A stretch of 64,000 bases of DNA from assembly GCF_023101765.2 (NCBI RefSeq), contig NC_064239.1, positions 10,312,315 to 10,376,314 on the forward strand, read 5' to 3'. Position numbers and translations under genes: made by a program. Under the pieces are notes generated by a model. The model made no database searches. It was given only the letters and a program-made list of their open reading frames with translations, and had not been told where the DNA came from. Below are positions 37,101 to 44,291 of the stretch, one piece after another. Position 1 is the stretch's first letter, and every line of letters begins with the position of its first letter. Source of the DNA: Spodoptera frugiperda. Lineage: Eukaryota > Arthropoda > Insecta > Lepidoptera > Noctuidae.

Positions 37101-40100
37101 GATTTATTTTTATAGTAGATCGTATTTGACAGTTATATAAAAAAAACTTTACACAGTATTGCAATTATTTTTAATTATAATAGTATAATACTACTCTCTA
37201 TGGGCTACTCCTAGTAGCAGGGCGACAAATTGACAATCACCGCGTCGTGTGTCATGTTATGCTGCTCATGAATATGAGCTTCTAACATAGCTTGAAACTA
37301 GTTGAGTTCCTCGTCAAACAGTTACGTGAATAACCCGAAAACACATTTATTAATTTAGTATGTCTCACGAAAGTTATAATAAAATTAAGAATACTAAAAC
37401 TGTCAATCACAATTTTATGACATACTTATTCTACAAGCAATTACACTAATATAACAAAACAAACAACAGAATTCCACTCAAACATGACCTATAAAGATTC
37501 CCTCCATACATCTCGGGAAATGCAAGCACATATCTATAATGTTCAGTTTTCATTCAAAGCCAGCCAACCAAAGGCGAATAAACAACGCGACTCTCACAAA
37601 AGAACCTCTATGATTTATGATTTATGACTAGATATCAATACCTATGTACAATTGACTATTTGGCAACGACATCGGCCCTTATTACATACTCTTAATACTT
37701 AATAATCCTTGTTTTTTTTATCGATACAGACTTCAAGTTTGACCTAAATAAAATAGTTCTACGTACGATTTATTTAGAGCCCGTTTTTGCAGATTGGGTT
37801 TGCATGATATAAAATGTTTTAGAGTCAACGTAGGGGTTTGTGATCTTGTAAATGTTTATTGTAAAACGCTAGGTTTATTGCTGACCTCTATTTTGATAGG
37901 TTGTAAACTATATTACGTTTTGCTATTTCTTTTATTGTGCGGTGTTTGGTAAAGAGAAAGAGTTGTTAAACAGCACGACATCACGATAGTCATTTATTGA
38001 TATACGCTCGTAATTCTGTTATATATTTTCTTAGTTAACGAAATAAGTGCGCACAATAGCTTATGATCGTCAATACATCGATATGGAAAAATATTACGTC
38101 ATCATCCGATGAGGATGACGTAATATTTTTACAAATTCTAGTATAATTTATCTTAGCTTGAAGTTAAAACCTTATAAAGAGTTCTTATTAAAACTTCCTT
38201 TTAAAGAGAGAATGTGTGTAGCACACCGAAATTATATTGATTGTATGTTTAAAAGTATGGTAGTTGTTATGTATCTGTAGTAATAATCTGTGTTGTTAGA
38301 TTGTCTATAGTTGTTAATGATCTAGAGGGCCATGGATGATCTAGTGGGCCATGGCCGAATCCACAAATGTATGGAAAATGTGTAACGGAATAAAACAGTG
38401 TATCAATAGCCATCACTTGTTTTACTTGTGTCGTATTAAAAAGTAGTAGTAGTATACAGATAAACAGCTTCATAGAGAACTATCTACATACTCAGTTTCT
38501 TTAAACAAATATCTTTGTGATTTCCATCAAACAAAATGGGATCCGACGAATCTCCGGACAAACACGTTTCCTAAGCTATTCGTCGTAAAATTTATATCCA
38601 TGTATTGCTCATTTCGTTTTCTTTACGTAATTCCAGTTTATGTTCCATCAATAGAACGTACCCTGGCGTGTTGTGTCCTATGTTTCAATTCGTTATGTAT
38701 TAGACTGCGCTCAGTAACGAGTGATCGATCACAACTGATCGCTTCTAGTGACCTAATACTTGTAATCTATCTTTGGAGTAGAGTTAAAATGTATGTCAAT
38801 GGATAGTGTAAGTCTTTTTATATTTTTATAATAACTATGGTAAGGCATACGAAATTAACTAAAAAATCAAGGTTTATTCACGTACATTAATGGAGAGAAG
38901 CTCTACTAGTTTCTCGTTCTTCTCCATTTGAAGCTACACTTTGGAACGAGTAGCTAGCTTCACTGATAGACAGACTGACGGACAATTCGATTCGTCGTTT
39001 CAAAAGTGCCTAATTTAGGATTAATTGAAATAAATGCTTTGACTTGACTTTGAGTCACAGAGGGACTCTTCATCATTAGCAGTGTGCGCAGACGCGGTGA
39101 CGTAGCGCAGTCTACAGTAGCTGCGCGACATCACCGCGCTTTTATCTATTCATTACGTAAGTAAACCGTGATTTTTTTTAGTTAATTTTTTATATTTTGT
39201 TAAATAAAGAATACTTTAAAACATGCTATGTAATTAAAGACAAATATGATTTATGTAGATCAACTTGCGCGTACTATGTTCTCAGAGCACACATGCGTCC
39301 TCTTAAAAAAATCCACTAAAACATTTTTATCATTATTTTGTTTCGTGGAAAAATATTTTATTCTATGTAAAAGCTACTAAAATCTTCTACTGGATTGTGA
39401 GACTTAAGATTTAAGTAGAAAAGGGGTTATAAAGTGTGCTGAAAACCGCAAAATAGGCACGACAGCGGCAAGGGCTTAAATAAAAGGATGGAAATGGCTC
39501 AGGTGTGAGGACGAGGTAATCCTTATGTTTAACATAATCCCACTGTATGGGTTTTGGAAAGTGGGCCACCTAGTACTCATATTCGTCATTATTGTCGTTA
39601 TAGGAGATATATAATATATATGCATCGTCACGACTTTTATCCCCGAAGGAGTAGGCAGAGGTGCACATTACAGCATGTAATGCCACTGTACACTTTGCAC
39701 CATTTGTGTTTTAAGTCCCATGTAATAGGGATGAGCCTATTGCCATATACTGGGTACAATTCCAGACTCCGTGCTACTACTGAGAAATGTTCGAAAAACT
39801 GAAAAATTTCCAGTAGTTCTTTGCCGAGACTCCTTGTCCGTCAGTCGCACTTGCTCTCATCTCATCTCACTCGACCAACGAGGTGATCTAATAGGAGACT
39901 ATAATTTTAAAAATAGATTATAAGAAAAGTATGGAATAGTGCACTTATAACCTGGTTGAAGATTACTTTATTGCTGTGTGTTTTTGGAAAGTATTATCAG
40001 TTTAACTAGTTTTTGCCTGTCTGTTATTGGAAAGTATAGACAATGTAGTAGTTTATGTGTAGCATCTAAAGTTGAGCTAATCTCTAGCTCTTCATTTTCT

Positions 40101-41703
40101 ACCTACCTACTATCATAAGTGGCTAAAAGTGGTTCCACTATAAGCTTTGGTAGCTTGTTCCATTTTCACTCAGATGTTTTAGGAAAGTCTGTTTAGCTAC
40201 CTGTTTTTAACTGACTTTAAATAAGAAGGAGGTTGTCTGTTTGACCTGTGTTTATGTATGTTTACGTGCGCGATTATCTAACGATTACCCTTACCGATTT
40301 TGAAGCGGTTTTCAGAAAAGTATTTGTTATAAACTGTGATCAGGTTTTAGTACCTATATTAACCGACTACGACTTCAAGTCGATTTTGTTAACGTATTTT
40401 ACTGAAAATAATTTGAATCCAATTTATGTAGTAATATTTTCTGTAGTTTCATAAGATGGCTCAAGTTTATTTTCACAAAATACATCTGCATAGGTATTAC
40501 GCTCACAAAGTTATTGTATACAAAATGTAGCTATGTATGTAAACTGATTAAAACAACTAGTACACAGTTAACACCTTCTATTTCTCTTTTCTTGTTTAAA
40601 ATAAACCATTTTAGCACATACATCTCTCTGCCCTGAATATAGACATACGGTCCCCAGTATTTCAGTATTGGGAAACCTGTTTGAAAAATCGTTAGGCGTT
40701 TGGAACCGTCTGATAAATGTTGTCAATGTGACCTAAAACTGCCTATAAATCTGGACCTAGCCAGTGATGTAGATAGTTTACGCTTAAATTGACGGGGCGA
40801 CTAACCTTTGTTTCAACCCTAGACTTCTAGGACTCTAGGACTTATGCAGATATTTTTTTTTAAACGTGACCCTCAAAGTTGAATAGTATGGTAAATGCCT
40901 TTTTTATAGTAGTTTTACAAATTCAAATTTAGATCTGATTTCAAAATTGAGTTTCTAAACATGAGTATGACATGATAATAACAAATCCATAAATTTTCAT
41001 GAGGTAGTTAGTCTAGGCGTAGGCACGAAATACCGAAGTTAGCGTTTTGTCATCGAAAATGAAATGAATTCTATGAAAATTTGCGGACAGCGCTACGTTT
41101 GCAGATTTGTTGTAATCAAATCAAATTGCTGATTTTTACTTAAATATAAATTTGTGTTTTGAATGTTTGATTCTCACTTTGAAAGATGGGAATGTTCTTA
41201 GTCATACATACATACATAGTAAGATTAATAAAACCATGATTAATTTTTCCGTTATTAATATTTCCAAGTATATCCAATGCCTACTACACCATTTTTACAG
41301 AAACGACTGTCAAAAACATAATAAACAAAAGAACTTCGCAAAACTCAAGAAACAACCAGCCCATATTTTTAACGTTTCAAATAAAAAACAAATGCCATCA
41401 AGCAAACGACGAAAGCTTTTAAAAAAAGTAATATTTCTAGAACAATCCATATTAAACGTAATATAAAGCTAGCGCCATACCTGCGCACACTTATTTGTTC
41501 CCATGAGTGTACATATTGTTTAGCAAGACAAAATAGCATTAAATGTCCGTGGCACACAATGTGAATAAACAAGTGAGCACAAGTATGGCGCTGGTTTAAT
41601 ATAAGGCAGTACACAACACAGGGTACTTACCGATGAGGAAAAGGAAGCCATGTAGAAGAGATAGCCATAAAGCGGGTTTTACTCCGCTCGCTATATGCCC
41701 CAT
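22002..41703 (-). CDS. Dpr-family two-Ig-domain neuronal surface protein (five exons, 3' end missing)
   Basis: The exons join at 41631-41703, 31921-32120, 26905-27115, 24084-24211 and 22002-22170 (minus strand), giving 781 nt, or 260 codons plus one base. The product has a signal peptide (about residues 1-24), a linker, Ig domain 1 (about 68-162, cysteines 82 and 144) and Ig domain 2 (about 163-260, cysteines 185 and 244). Family hallmarks are VSWVRHRDIHLLTVGRYTYT at residues 92-111, SDQRF at 112-116, the DSGQYEC F-strand motif at 138-144 and DAGVYTC at 238-244. N-glycosylation sequons are at N69, N89 and N182. In Drosophila, Dpr proteins sit on neurons and bind DIP partners through Ig1 to specify synaptic connections; the same role is inferred here. 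The stalk and membrane or GPI anchor are not visible. Which Dpr paralogue this is cannot be settled by eye; a Dpr1-6/10 type is likely. Confidence 0.93.
23692..23995 (-). mobile_element. tRNA-derived SINE (second family) in dpr intron 4
   Basis: Read on the minus strand from 23995, the head has GACTGTCCGGTTGGTCAAGT, a box A-like TGGTCAAGTGG and box B GGTTCGATTCC. The body follows to the end block, seen on the plus strand as GTCACGCCTTTTATCTCCGA at 23692. It is 304 bp, sits 88 bp after the exon 4 donor and is oriented with the gene. Copies are at 39627, 61131 and (headless) 6048. Confidence 0.75.
24084..24211 (-). CDS. dpr-like exon 4: first half of Ig domain 2
   Basis: The 128-bp exon encodes residues 162-204, starting EPETVISSGPELFIQAGSTI and continuing to NLTC with Cys185, then TVRHTPEPPSSITWTHGEQ with the core Trp199. 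The G-S-T-I-N-L-T-C block followed by a P-E-P-P stretch and I-x-W is typical of Dpr Ig2. N182-L-T is a sequon. It has a strong pyrimidine-rich acceptor (AG at 24212-24213) and a GTAA donor (GT at 24082-24083), and leaves in phase 0. A tRNA-derived SINE (23692-23995) begins 88 bp into the following intron on the same strand. Confidence 0.95.
24560..24625 (+). repeat. Short repeat fragment in dpr intron 3
   Basis: GGGAGGCCTTTGCCCTGCAG with GTGGGACGATCATGGCTG is a common lepidopteran repeat end followed by a CTAAATCTAA-type tail. Confidence 0.45.
24784..24834. repeat. Inverted repeat with 17-bp arms in dpr intron 3
   Basis: AGTTGAAAACAGTTACT and AGTAACTGTTTTCAACT are perfect arms. The middle repeats GTTACTTGAGTAAC, itself close to a palindrome, twice. 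Confidence 0.7.
24872..25187 (+). mobile_element. tRNA-derived SINE (third family) in dpr intron 3
   Basis: The head CGTGGTGGCCCGTAGGCTTA has a box A-like element, and GAGCGCGGGTTCGAAAC is a box B-like element. The body carries TGACAAACGGTGAAGGAAAA, CATCGGGAGGAAACCTGG and GAGAAGAGGCCTTTGGTCAG, all typical of an abundant lepidopteran SINE. It is antisense to the gene, and no clear A-tail is left. Confidence 0.7.
26032..26214 (-). mobile_element. R1-like LINE tail with 15-bp target-site duplication, in dpr intron 3
   Basis: AAGTAACTCAAACCT is found at 26032-26046 and 26200-26214 and flanks a 153-bp minus-strand LINE 3' UTR with a T-rich (poly-A) end at 26047-26065. It lies in the intron between exons 3 and 4, in the same orientation as the gene. 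Confidence 0.85.
26471..26712 (+). pseudogene. C-terminal remnant of an RTE-like LINE ORF2, with GA-repeat end
   Basis: An open frame at 26471-26638 ends in TAA and reads DENLERLNIVGNTEGKRSRG, then RSPTRWKDQIKE, ending LDRNRRDGDK. The G-K-R-x-R-G-R-x-x-x-R-W-x-D-x-I pattern is the classic C-terminal tail of RTE-type reverse transcriptases, known from family knowledge. The 3' end at 26640-26712 has CATGAGGGGCCGACTACAG followed by a GA microsatellite. It lies in dpr intron 3, antisense to the gene, and lacks all catalytic parts. Confidence 0.65.
26905..27115 (-). CDS. dpr-like exon 3: core of Ig domain 1
   Basis: The 211-bp exon encodes residues 92-161 plus one base. It holds the most diagnostic Dpr segment: VSWVRHRDIHLL with the core Trp94, then TVGRYTYTSDQRF, the E-strand EEWALRIRS and the F-strand DSGQYEC with Cys144, then QISTTPPIGHAVFLNIV. 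In solved Dpr-DIP structures this face of Ig1 contacts the partner, so the same is expected here. The acceptor is TTACACAG (AG at 27116-27117). Of two overlapping donors, only GTTGGT (26899-26904) keeps the frame, forming GTA-G then AA-CCA (Val-Glu-Pro) with exon 4. The exon is clearly GC-richer than the introns, and the opposite strand carries a long overlapping frame that is only a shadow of it. Confidence 0.96.
27860..28169 (+). mobile_element. Palindromic MITE (CCACCAGAGATGTGCTATG family), complete copy in dpr intron 2
   Basis: The left end GTAGCTTTTCCACCAGAGAT and the right end GCACATATCTGGTAGCAAAG with GCACC are inverted repeats around 310 bp. Internal blocks such as ACTATCGACACATCGCATAC and ATCAGTGGAAACGGTCACAT match other copies. 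Confidence 0.7.
28938..29096 (+). repeat. Common lepidopteran repeat (CTACTAATATTATAAATGC type), in dpr intron 2
   Basis: TCCTACTAATATTATAAATG, CAAAAGTTTGTGAGTATGGA and AAAAACTACTGAAGGGATTG are hallmark phrases. A diverged second copy is at 7518 and a stub at 6955. Confidence 0.6.
31700..31875 (-). repeat. LINE 3'-UTR-like fragment beside dpr exon 2
   Basis: CTACTCCCACGCGGTTTCAC, CCGCTCTGCTCAG, TTTATAGCCTATAGCCTTCC and ATTCAAATCGAATCAGTAAT with GGAGATTAGCGC are typical of a common lepidopteran LINE end. It lies 46 bp beyond the exon 2 donor end. Confidence 0.55.
31921..32120 (-). CDS. dpr-like exon 2: linker and start of Ig domain 1
   Basis: The 200-bp exon encodes residues 25-91. An acidic, low-complexity linker (ADSGTESPQDH and onward) leads into the A and B strands of Ig1, with the motif RNITGLVGHPVRLLCRV carrying Cys82, the first cysteine of the Ig1 disulfide. 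Sequons N69-I-T and N89-R-T are present. The acceptor TTCTTATAG (AG at 32121-32122) and the donor GTAAGT (31915-31920) fit consensus. It enters in phase 1 and leaves in phase 0, so residue 91 (Thr) is followed directly by VSWVRHRD of exon 3, as in other Dpr proteins. Repeat remnants lie within about 50 bp on both sides (32168-32272 and 31705-31870). Confidence 0.92.
32165..32280 (-). repeat. Abundant lepidopteran interspersed repeat, copy 5, beside dpr exon 2
   Basis: A T-run at 32165-32173, GGCAAATAAGCAGAATGGTC, ACCTAATGGTAAGCGATCAA and CGCCGCCCATGCACACC show the family in reverse. It begins about 45 bp upstream of the exon 2 acceptor, in the 9.5-kb intron 1. Confidence 0.65.
32789..32921. 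mobile_element. Small hairpin MITE with 10-bp direct flanks, upstream of dpr exon 2
   Basis: GTGAAATAATCTATAAAGTT at 32800 pairs with AACTTTATAGATTATTTCAC ending at 32905. The arms continue inward (CCAATTC...GAATTGG, AAATAAACGT-like) to a short central loop. TTAAATAAAC occurs on both sides (32789-32798 and 32912-32921), a possible target-site duplication. Confidence 0.65.
33695..33824 (-). mobile_element. R1-like LINE tail with 10-bp target-site duplication
   Basis: ATATGAGATA is repeated at 33695-33704 and 33815-33824 around a 110-bp insert. The insert includes the CTCGTCTTAGGCGAGGCGAG palindrome and ACTGACTAAAAACCACTAGG, then jumps to CAGTCTGCAGCTCCG, so it carries an internal deletion of the CCGGGGCTCC block. 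Confidence 0.8.
33831..34258. repeat. Nearly identical 175-bp duplication, period 250 bp
   Basis: Positions 33831-34005 and 34081-34258 share the whole stretch from TTTAAAATACACTCACGTG through CATGTATTAAGTTCGACATC, GCACGTAATAGCGATTAAAA and CCCTTTGTGT to GGATTGCGGATCACGAG. They differ only by a few small indels and one or two substitutions. A 75-bp unrelated spacer separates them. Confidence 0.85.
34491..35045 (-). mobile_element. 5'-truncated R1-like LINE copy (longest of its family here)
   Basis: On the minus strand the coding remnant is followed by a 3' UTR with CCGGGGCTCC, the segment ending in TAGTCAGTAAGAGTCTGAC, a CTCGCCT...AGGCGAG inverted pair, and a tail of A-rich sequence at about 34478-34493. 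The same 3' UTR occurs in the shorter copies at 8542, 10684, 26047, 33705, 44109, 53146 and 57727. The 3' end carries a small expansion of AATCC. I could not find a clear target-site duplication for this copy. Confidence 0.65.
34792..35037 (-). pseudogene. C-terminal remnant of an R1-like non-LTR retrotransposon reverse transcriptase
   Basis: The frame runs to a TAA at 34792-34794 and includes RRPECLWRSERDWDDVSSFC, then EAVMLAKKEA, and a basic tail with SLRERYSGRRGSRK. A Trp-x-x-Val-x-x-Phe-Cys block followed by an alanine/lysine/glutamate-rich helix and an Arg-rich end resembles the C-terminus of R1/TRAS-clade ORF2 proteins in Lepidoptera, from family knowledge. No reverse transcriptase or endonuclease core is present, so the copy is strongly 5'-truncated. 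Its 3' UTR continues to about 34497 and matches the short LINE tails elsewhere in the window, so this copy identifies that family. Confidence 0.6.
35055..35560. repeat. Unclassified AT-rich element with a C-rich block
   Basis: It has long A/T runs, the inverted pair AAAGTTGTAGATCTTTTTAT / TACCTACAACTTT (35370-35405), the phrase CGCCGAAAATTGCGATAAAC, and a C-rich tract (about 35475-35491) before GAACTCGGATGGAGTGGAAT. I believe similar wording occurs in other insect genomes, but I cannot name the element. Confidence 0.4.
35840..36007 (-). mobile_element. Palindromic MITE (same family), partial, reverse
   Basis: GCGATGTATCGATAGTACGG, CTTAGCTGAATCCGTTTCCA and ATAGCACATCTCTGGTGAAA with AATCACC match the family in reverse, with the other arm missing. 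Confidence 0.6.
37215..37392 (-). mobile_element. MITE-like repeat (same family), copy in dpr intron 1
   Basis: CGCGTCGTGTGTCATGTTAT, GCTGCTCATGAATATGAGCT, CCTCGTCAAACAGTTACGTG and TAGTATGTCTCACGAAAGTT match the copy at 63709. Confidence 0.6.
38087..38130. repeat. Perfect 17-bp inverted repeat with CRE-like arms
   Basis: AAAAATATTACGTCATC at 38087-38103 pairs exactly with GATGACGTAATATTTTT at 38114-38130 across a 10-base loop. Each arm holds TGACGTAA, a CREB/ATF-type half palindrome. It lies in the dpr 9.5-kb intron 1. Confidence 0.7.
38820..39185. mobile_element. MITE of the same family carrying an internal insertion
   Basis: The outer arms (GTACATTAATGGAGAGAAGC at about 38882, ACGTAAGTAAACCGTGATTT at about 39155) match the 14698 copy. 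Between 38910 and 39056 is foreign sequence ending ATAAATGCTTTGACTTGACT, a common lepidopteran retroelement tail. The MITE core resumes at GAGTCACAGAGGGACTCTTC. Confidence 0.6.
39627..39886 (-). mobile_element. tRNA-derived SINE (second family), head diverged
   Basis: The end block GTCACGACTTTTATCCCCGA and body GGCAGAGGTGCACATTACAG match the 23692 copy. The tRNA-like head near 39886 is altered by an insertion of CATCTCAT-type repeats, and box B is lost. Confidence 0.7.
40197..40345 (+). repeat. Common lepidopteran repeat (same type), in dpr intron 1
   Basis: GAAGGAGGTTGTCTGTTTGA, TGTTTATGTATGTTTACGTG and CCGATTTTGAAGCGGTTTTC match the 12690 copy. Confidence 0.5.
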
Positions 41704-41729
41704 TACGATCACCTCACCAAGCGAGATCG
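41631..41729 (-). CDS. dpr-like exon 1: 5' UTR end, start codon and signal peptide
   Basis: The ATG is at 41701-41703 on the minus strand. The 73 coding bases encode 24 residues, MGHIASGVKPALWLSLLHGF followed by LFLI, with a hydrophobic core suited to a signal peptide. The exon ends in phase 1 at a strong GTAAGT donor (41625-41630), so the spanning codon becomes GCT (Ala) with exon 2. Upstream of the ATG, 26 bases of 5' UTR run to an acceptor with a pyrimidine-rich tract ending TTTCAG (AG at 41730-41731). The transcript therefore has at least one more upstream non-coding exon. The start is chosen because it is the first ATG in frame, and it gives a signal peptide joining in frame to the Ig exons 9.5 kb away. 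The exon itself has no family signature, so it is less certain than exons 3 to 5. Confidence 0.78.
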
Positions 41730-41731
41730 CT
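41704..41731 (-). promoter_or_regulatory. 5' UTR segment and splice acceptor upstream of the dpr-like start codon
   Basis: On the minus strand a pyrimidine-rich tract ends in TTTATTTCAG at 41730, followed by 26 bases to the ATG. This is a normal intron 3' end and means that the promoter and first exon are further towards 64000 or beyond it. The leader sequence just before the ATG (GATCGTA) has no strong Kozak match beyond G at -3. Confidence 0.6.
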
Positions 41732-41954
41732 GAAATAAACGAGAACTGTTAGCAATAATATAGATCCGTTCTTGTATTATGAGTTCTGCTTATTAATATT
41801 ATTTCATATCGTATTTATTGAATAAGCTGTTCTTCTATAAATGGAATAACTTTGTTTTCTTAAATACAATTGTCAATGGGCTCTAATAGGCTCGTCTGTC
41901 ATTATATAGTACTTATAATAATCATGACTGGTGATAAGTGGGTGTTGTATTATG

Positions 41955-42228
41955 CGAATGGGTCGGCTCGACCGGAGTGATACCACGGCCTCACATAAAA
42001 CCGATGTGAAACAACGCTTGCTTTGTGTATCGTTGTGTGAGTGAGGTTACCGGAGGCCCAATTCATTCCCATTCCCGAACAACAACCCTTAAATTCCTAA
42101 CTCCCAAAAAGCCGGTAACGCACTTGTAAAGCCTCTGGTGTTTCAAGTGTCCATGGGCGGCGGCGATTGCTTACCATCAGGTAATACGTCTGCTCGATTA
42201 CCGGCAAGTCCCATAAAAAAAAAATAAT
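41955..42228 (+). repeat. Abundant lepidopteran interspersed repeat, copy 6
   Basis: GCGAATGGGTCGGCTCGACC, ACGGCCTCACATAAAACCGA, CAACCCTTAAATTCCTAACT, GGGCGGCGGCGATTGCTTAC and an A-run at 42216-42226 cover most of the element. It lies 225 bp upstream of the dpr exon 1 acceptor. Confidence 0.7.
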
Positions 42229-44100
42229 GAACTTTTCTTTCTACTAGATACCTCTAGAAAATGAGCCGTGCGCGAAAAAAATGTGCTCTGTTAACAACGT
42301 TGTGGTATTTTTGACAAACTAAAATGTCTACAGAAACTAAGGGCTTATTATTTTCTGCAGCATATTTAATTACAACCTCACGGCGACGAAAACTTTAGCT
42401 TTGCAATTCATTAAAGATATAAGTAACTACTTACAAATGAAATTGTCTTATTTGACGGTTTTAATTAATGTAGAGAGCACTTTAACTTGGGACAATTACT
42501 TTACTAAGCCGATTTTTGGTACAAAGCGTCTTGAAAGCAAACAAAATATAATCTTTCATTATTTATCACGAAATTGTTTCGTTTAAAATGAAAACCGACA
42601 CGTCAAATCCACGACGACGCATTAACAAAGATTTTGTAATATTAAAACGAGCACAAAAGACCGACATTAAGTGGAGTCCCAATTTGCGGATTTAAGACTT
42701 ACTCATAATTCAATTTGTTTTACCCGAATGTGATGACATTTTGCACCAAAACCCGTTTTGCTTGTTGTATTTTTGCTCTATACAGGTCAGACGAAAACAA
42801 TGTTGGTTTTCCTAAAGGTAAATAATAATATGGTTGTTTAACATAGTTACTTCATTACAAATAGGACCAATAATATTATGCGCTAATCGAGCCAACTGTG
42901 ATAGGTATTACCGTAATGACAATAGGGTGTGAGTTCATTTACGATAATCCTAACAATTTGGTGCTATTTTCATTAACGTTTTATTATGACAAAATCAGAT
43001 AGATTCAAACACGCACCAGAATATAGGGAACGGCTTAAAATTTCTAACGAATCGACCCATATCGTCAGCAAGTAGGTCGTGTCAAAGTTATTTTCGTATG
43101 AAAGTTAAAAATTGTCTACACATCGCCTGATCAAAGTATTTAACAAAGTTTTATATTTGTGTTCTTTGTTCGTTATATGTAGGAACTGTGTATATACATA
43201 TGTGTGTATGTATGTGTGGGTGTGTGATAAAGACACGTTCTTTTATGTCGGCTGTAAACAATACAGCCTTGTAATGTTTCTGTAACAAGATCCCACGAAA
43301 CGTGCTTGAAAAAAATGTGAACAAAAATTTTGTAGGTACACAAAGGCCTTGTTAGTAGTTAGTTTTCAAACTGTTAAGACTTAAGGGCTAAAGCTTTGGG
43401 TATTTATATTAAATTGCCTTAAACAAACTTACCTATACCTTTTACTGTTAAAACAAAATTCAAGTTTGTTTTGAATAATAATTCGTTTAAAAGAATATTG
43501 GCTATGAAACTGAGTTTTTAATAACTACCTACTAGTACCTATTTACAGCATCTAATAAGTAAGTATTTTGTTCCATAACAGTCTATATTTATTCGAAAAC
43601 ACGCTCACAATACTTGAACAAAATTCCTTGCTTGTCTACAGTTGTCGTTGTTAAATACCTTTTGATAAATCCTGCATGGAAGACACTTGTATCCCTCTGA
43701 ACAAAGTTTATACACATTTAAGTAACTTGTTTCCTCACATAAGCACCCTAACAATGTTTGTGTATGAACACAAAGCATAAGTTTCTCTGTATTTACAAAC
43801 AATCTATGTTATTGTTCTACACTTATTGTCTATTCATTGTAGTTCAGCAACGAGTTTGTAGCGAACGGAATTCTAATAACCTGTGTATGCTAATTCCATT
43901 CTGAATTGAACGTTATTTGAAACGTAATATGATTTTGAATTCAAAATAACGGTGTTATTCTTTTAATTTATCATATTTATGAGTTTCTTAAAACTCTGTG
44001 TACTTATGTTTTTTTAGTCGTTAGAATAATACGGAAAATTGTTGTGTCTTTATTTAAATTAGGACAAACCAAATTCCTAAATTGTCTCATTGTTAGTAAA
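42229..44100. other. Gene-free sequence upstream of dpr exon 1
   Basis: No exon or repeat recognised; there is a TGTGTGTATG-type microsatellite near 43199-43225. It should be intron, since exon 1 begins at a splice acceptor. Confidence 0.4.
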
Positions 44101-44108
44101 ATCATTGA

Positions 44109-44291
44109 GTGCATCTTTTTTCGCCAGGGGAAATCGAGAGGGATTGTCAGACTCTTATTGACTAATCCACTCCACCTATTCCTTTTTTCGAGCCGGAGCC
44201 CCGGTAAACCCACTAGGTGGTCCGCAGCTCCGGATCATTGAATAAGGCGGGAGAACTCAGTGGATGATTTTCACCCCTCAAAAAAAGTACC
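44109..44291. mobile_element. R1-like LINE tail, inverted composite of two pieces
   Basis: Positions 44113-44236 match the LINE 3' UTR on the minus strand (GACTCTTATTGACTAA, CGGAGCCCCGGTAAACCC, CCGCAGCTCCGGATCA). Positions 44240-44291 match the terminal part on the plus strand (AAGGCGGGAGAAC, GGATGATTTTCACCCCTC and an A-run). The two pieces are close to adjacent in the family consensus, so twin priming is one explanation. Another is a minus-strand copy beside a separate plus-strand piece, supported weakly by ATCATTGA at 44101-44108 and 44234-44241. Confidence 0.6.

Noticed and set aside
41152..41466. 104-codon lysine-rich frame on the plus strand in dpr intron 1
   Set aside because: It begins at TTG, is biased by A-rich DNA and shows no domain.
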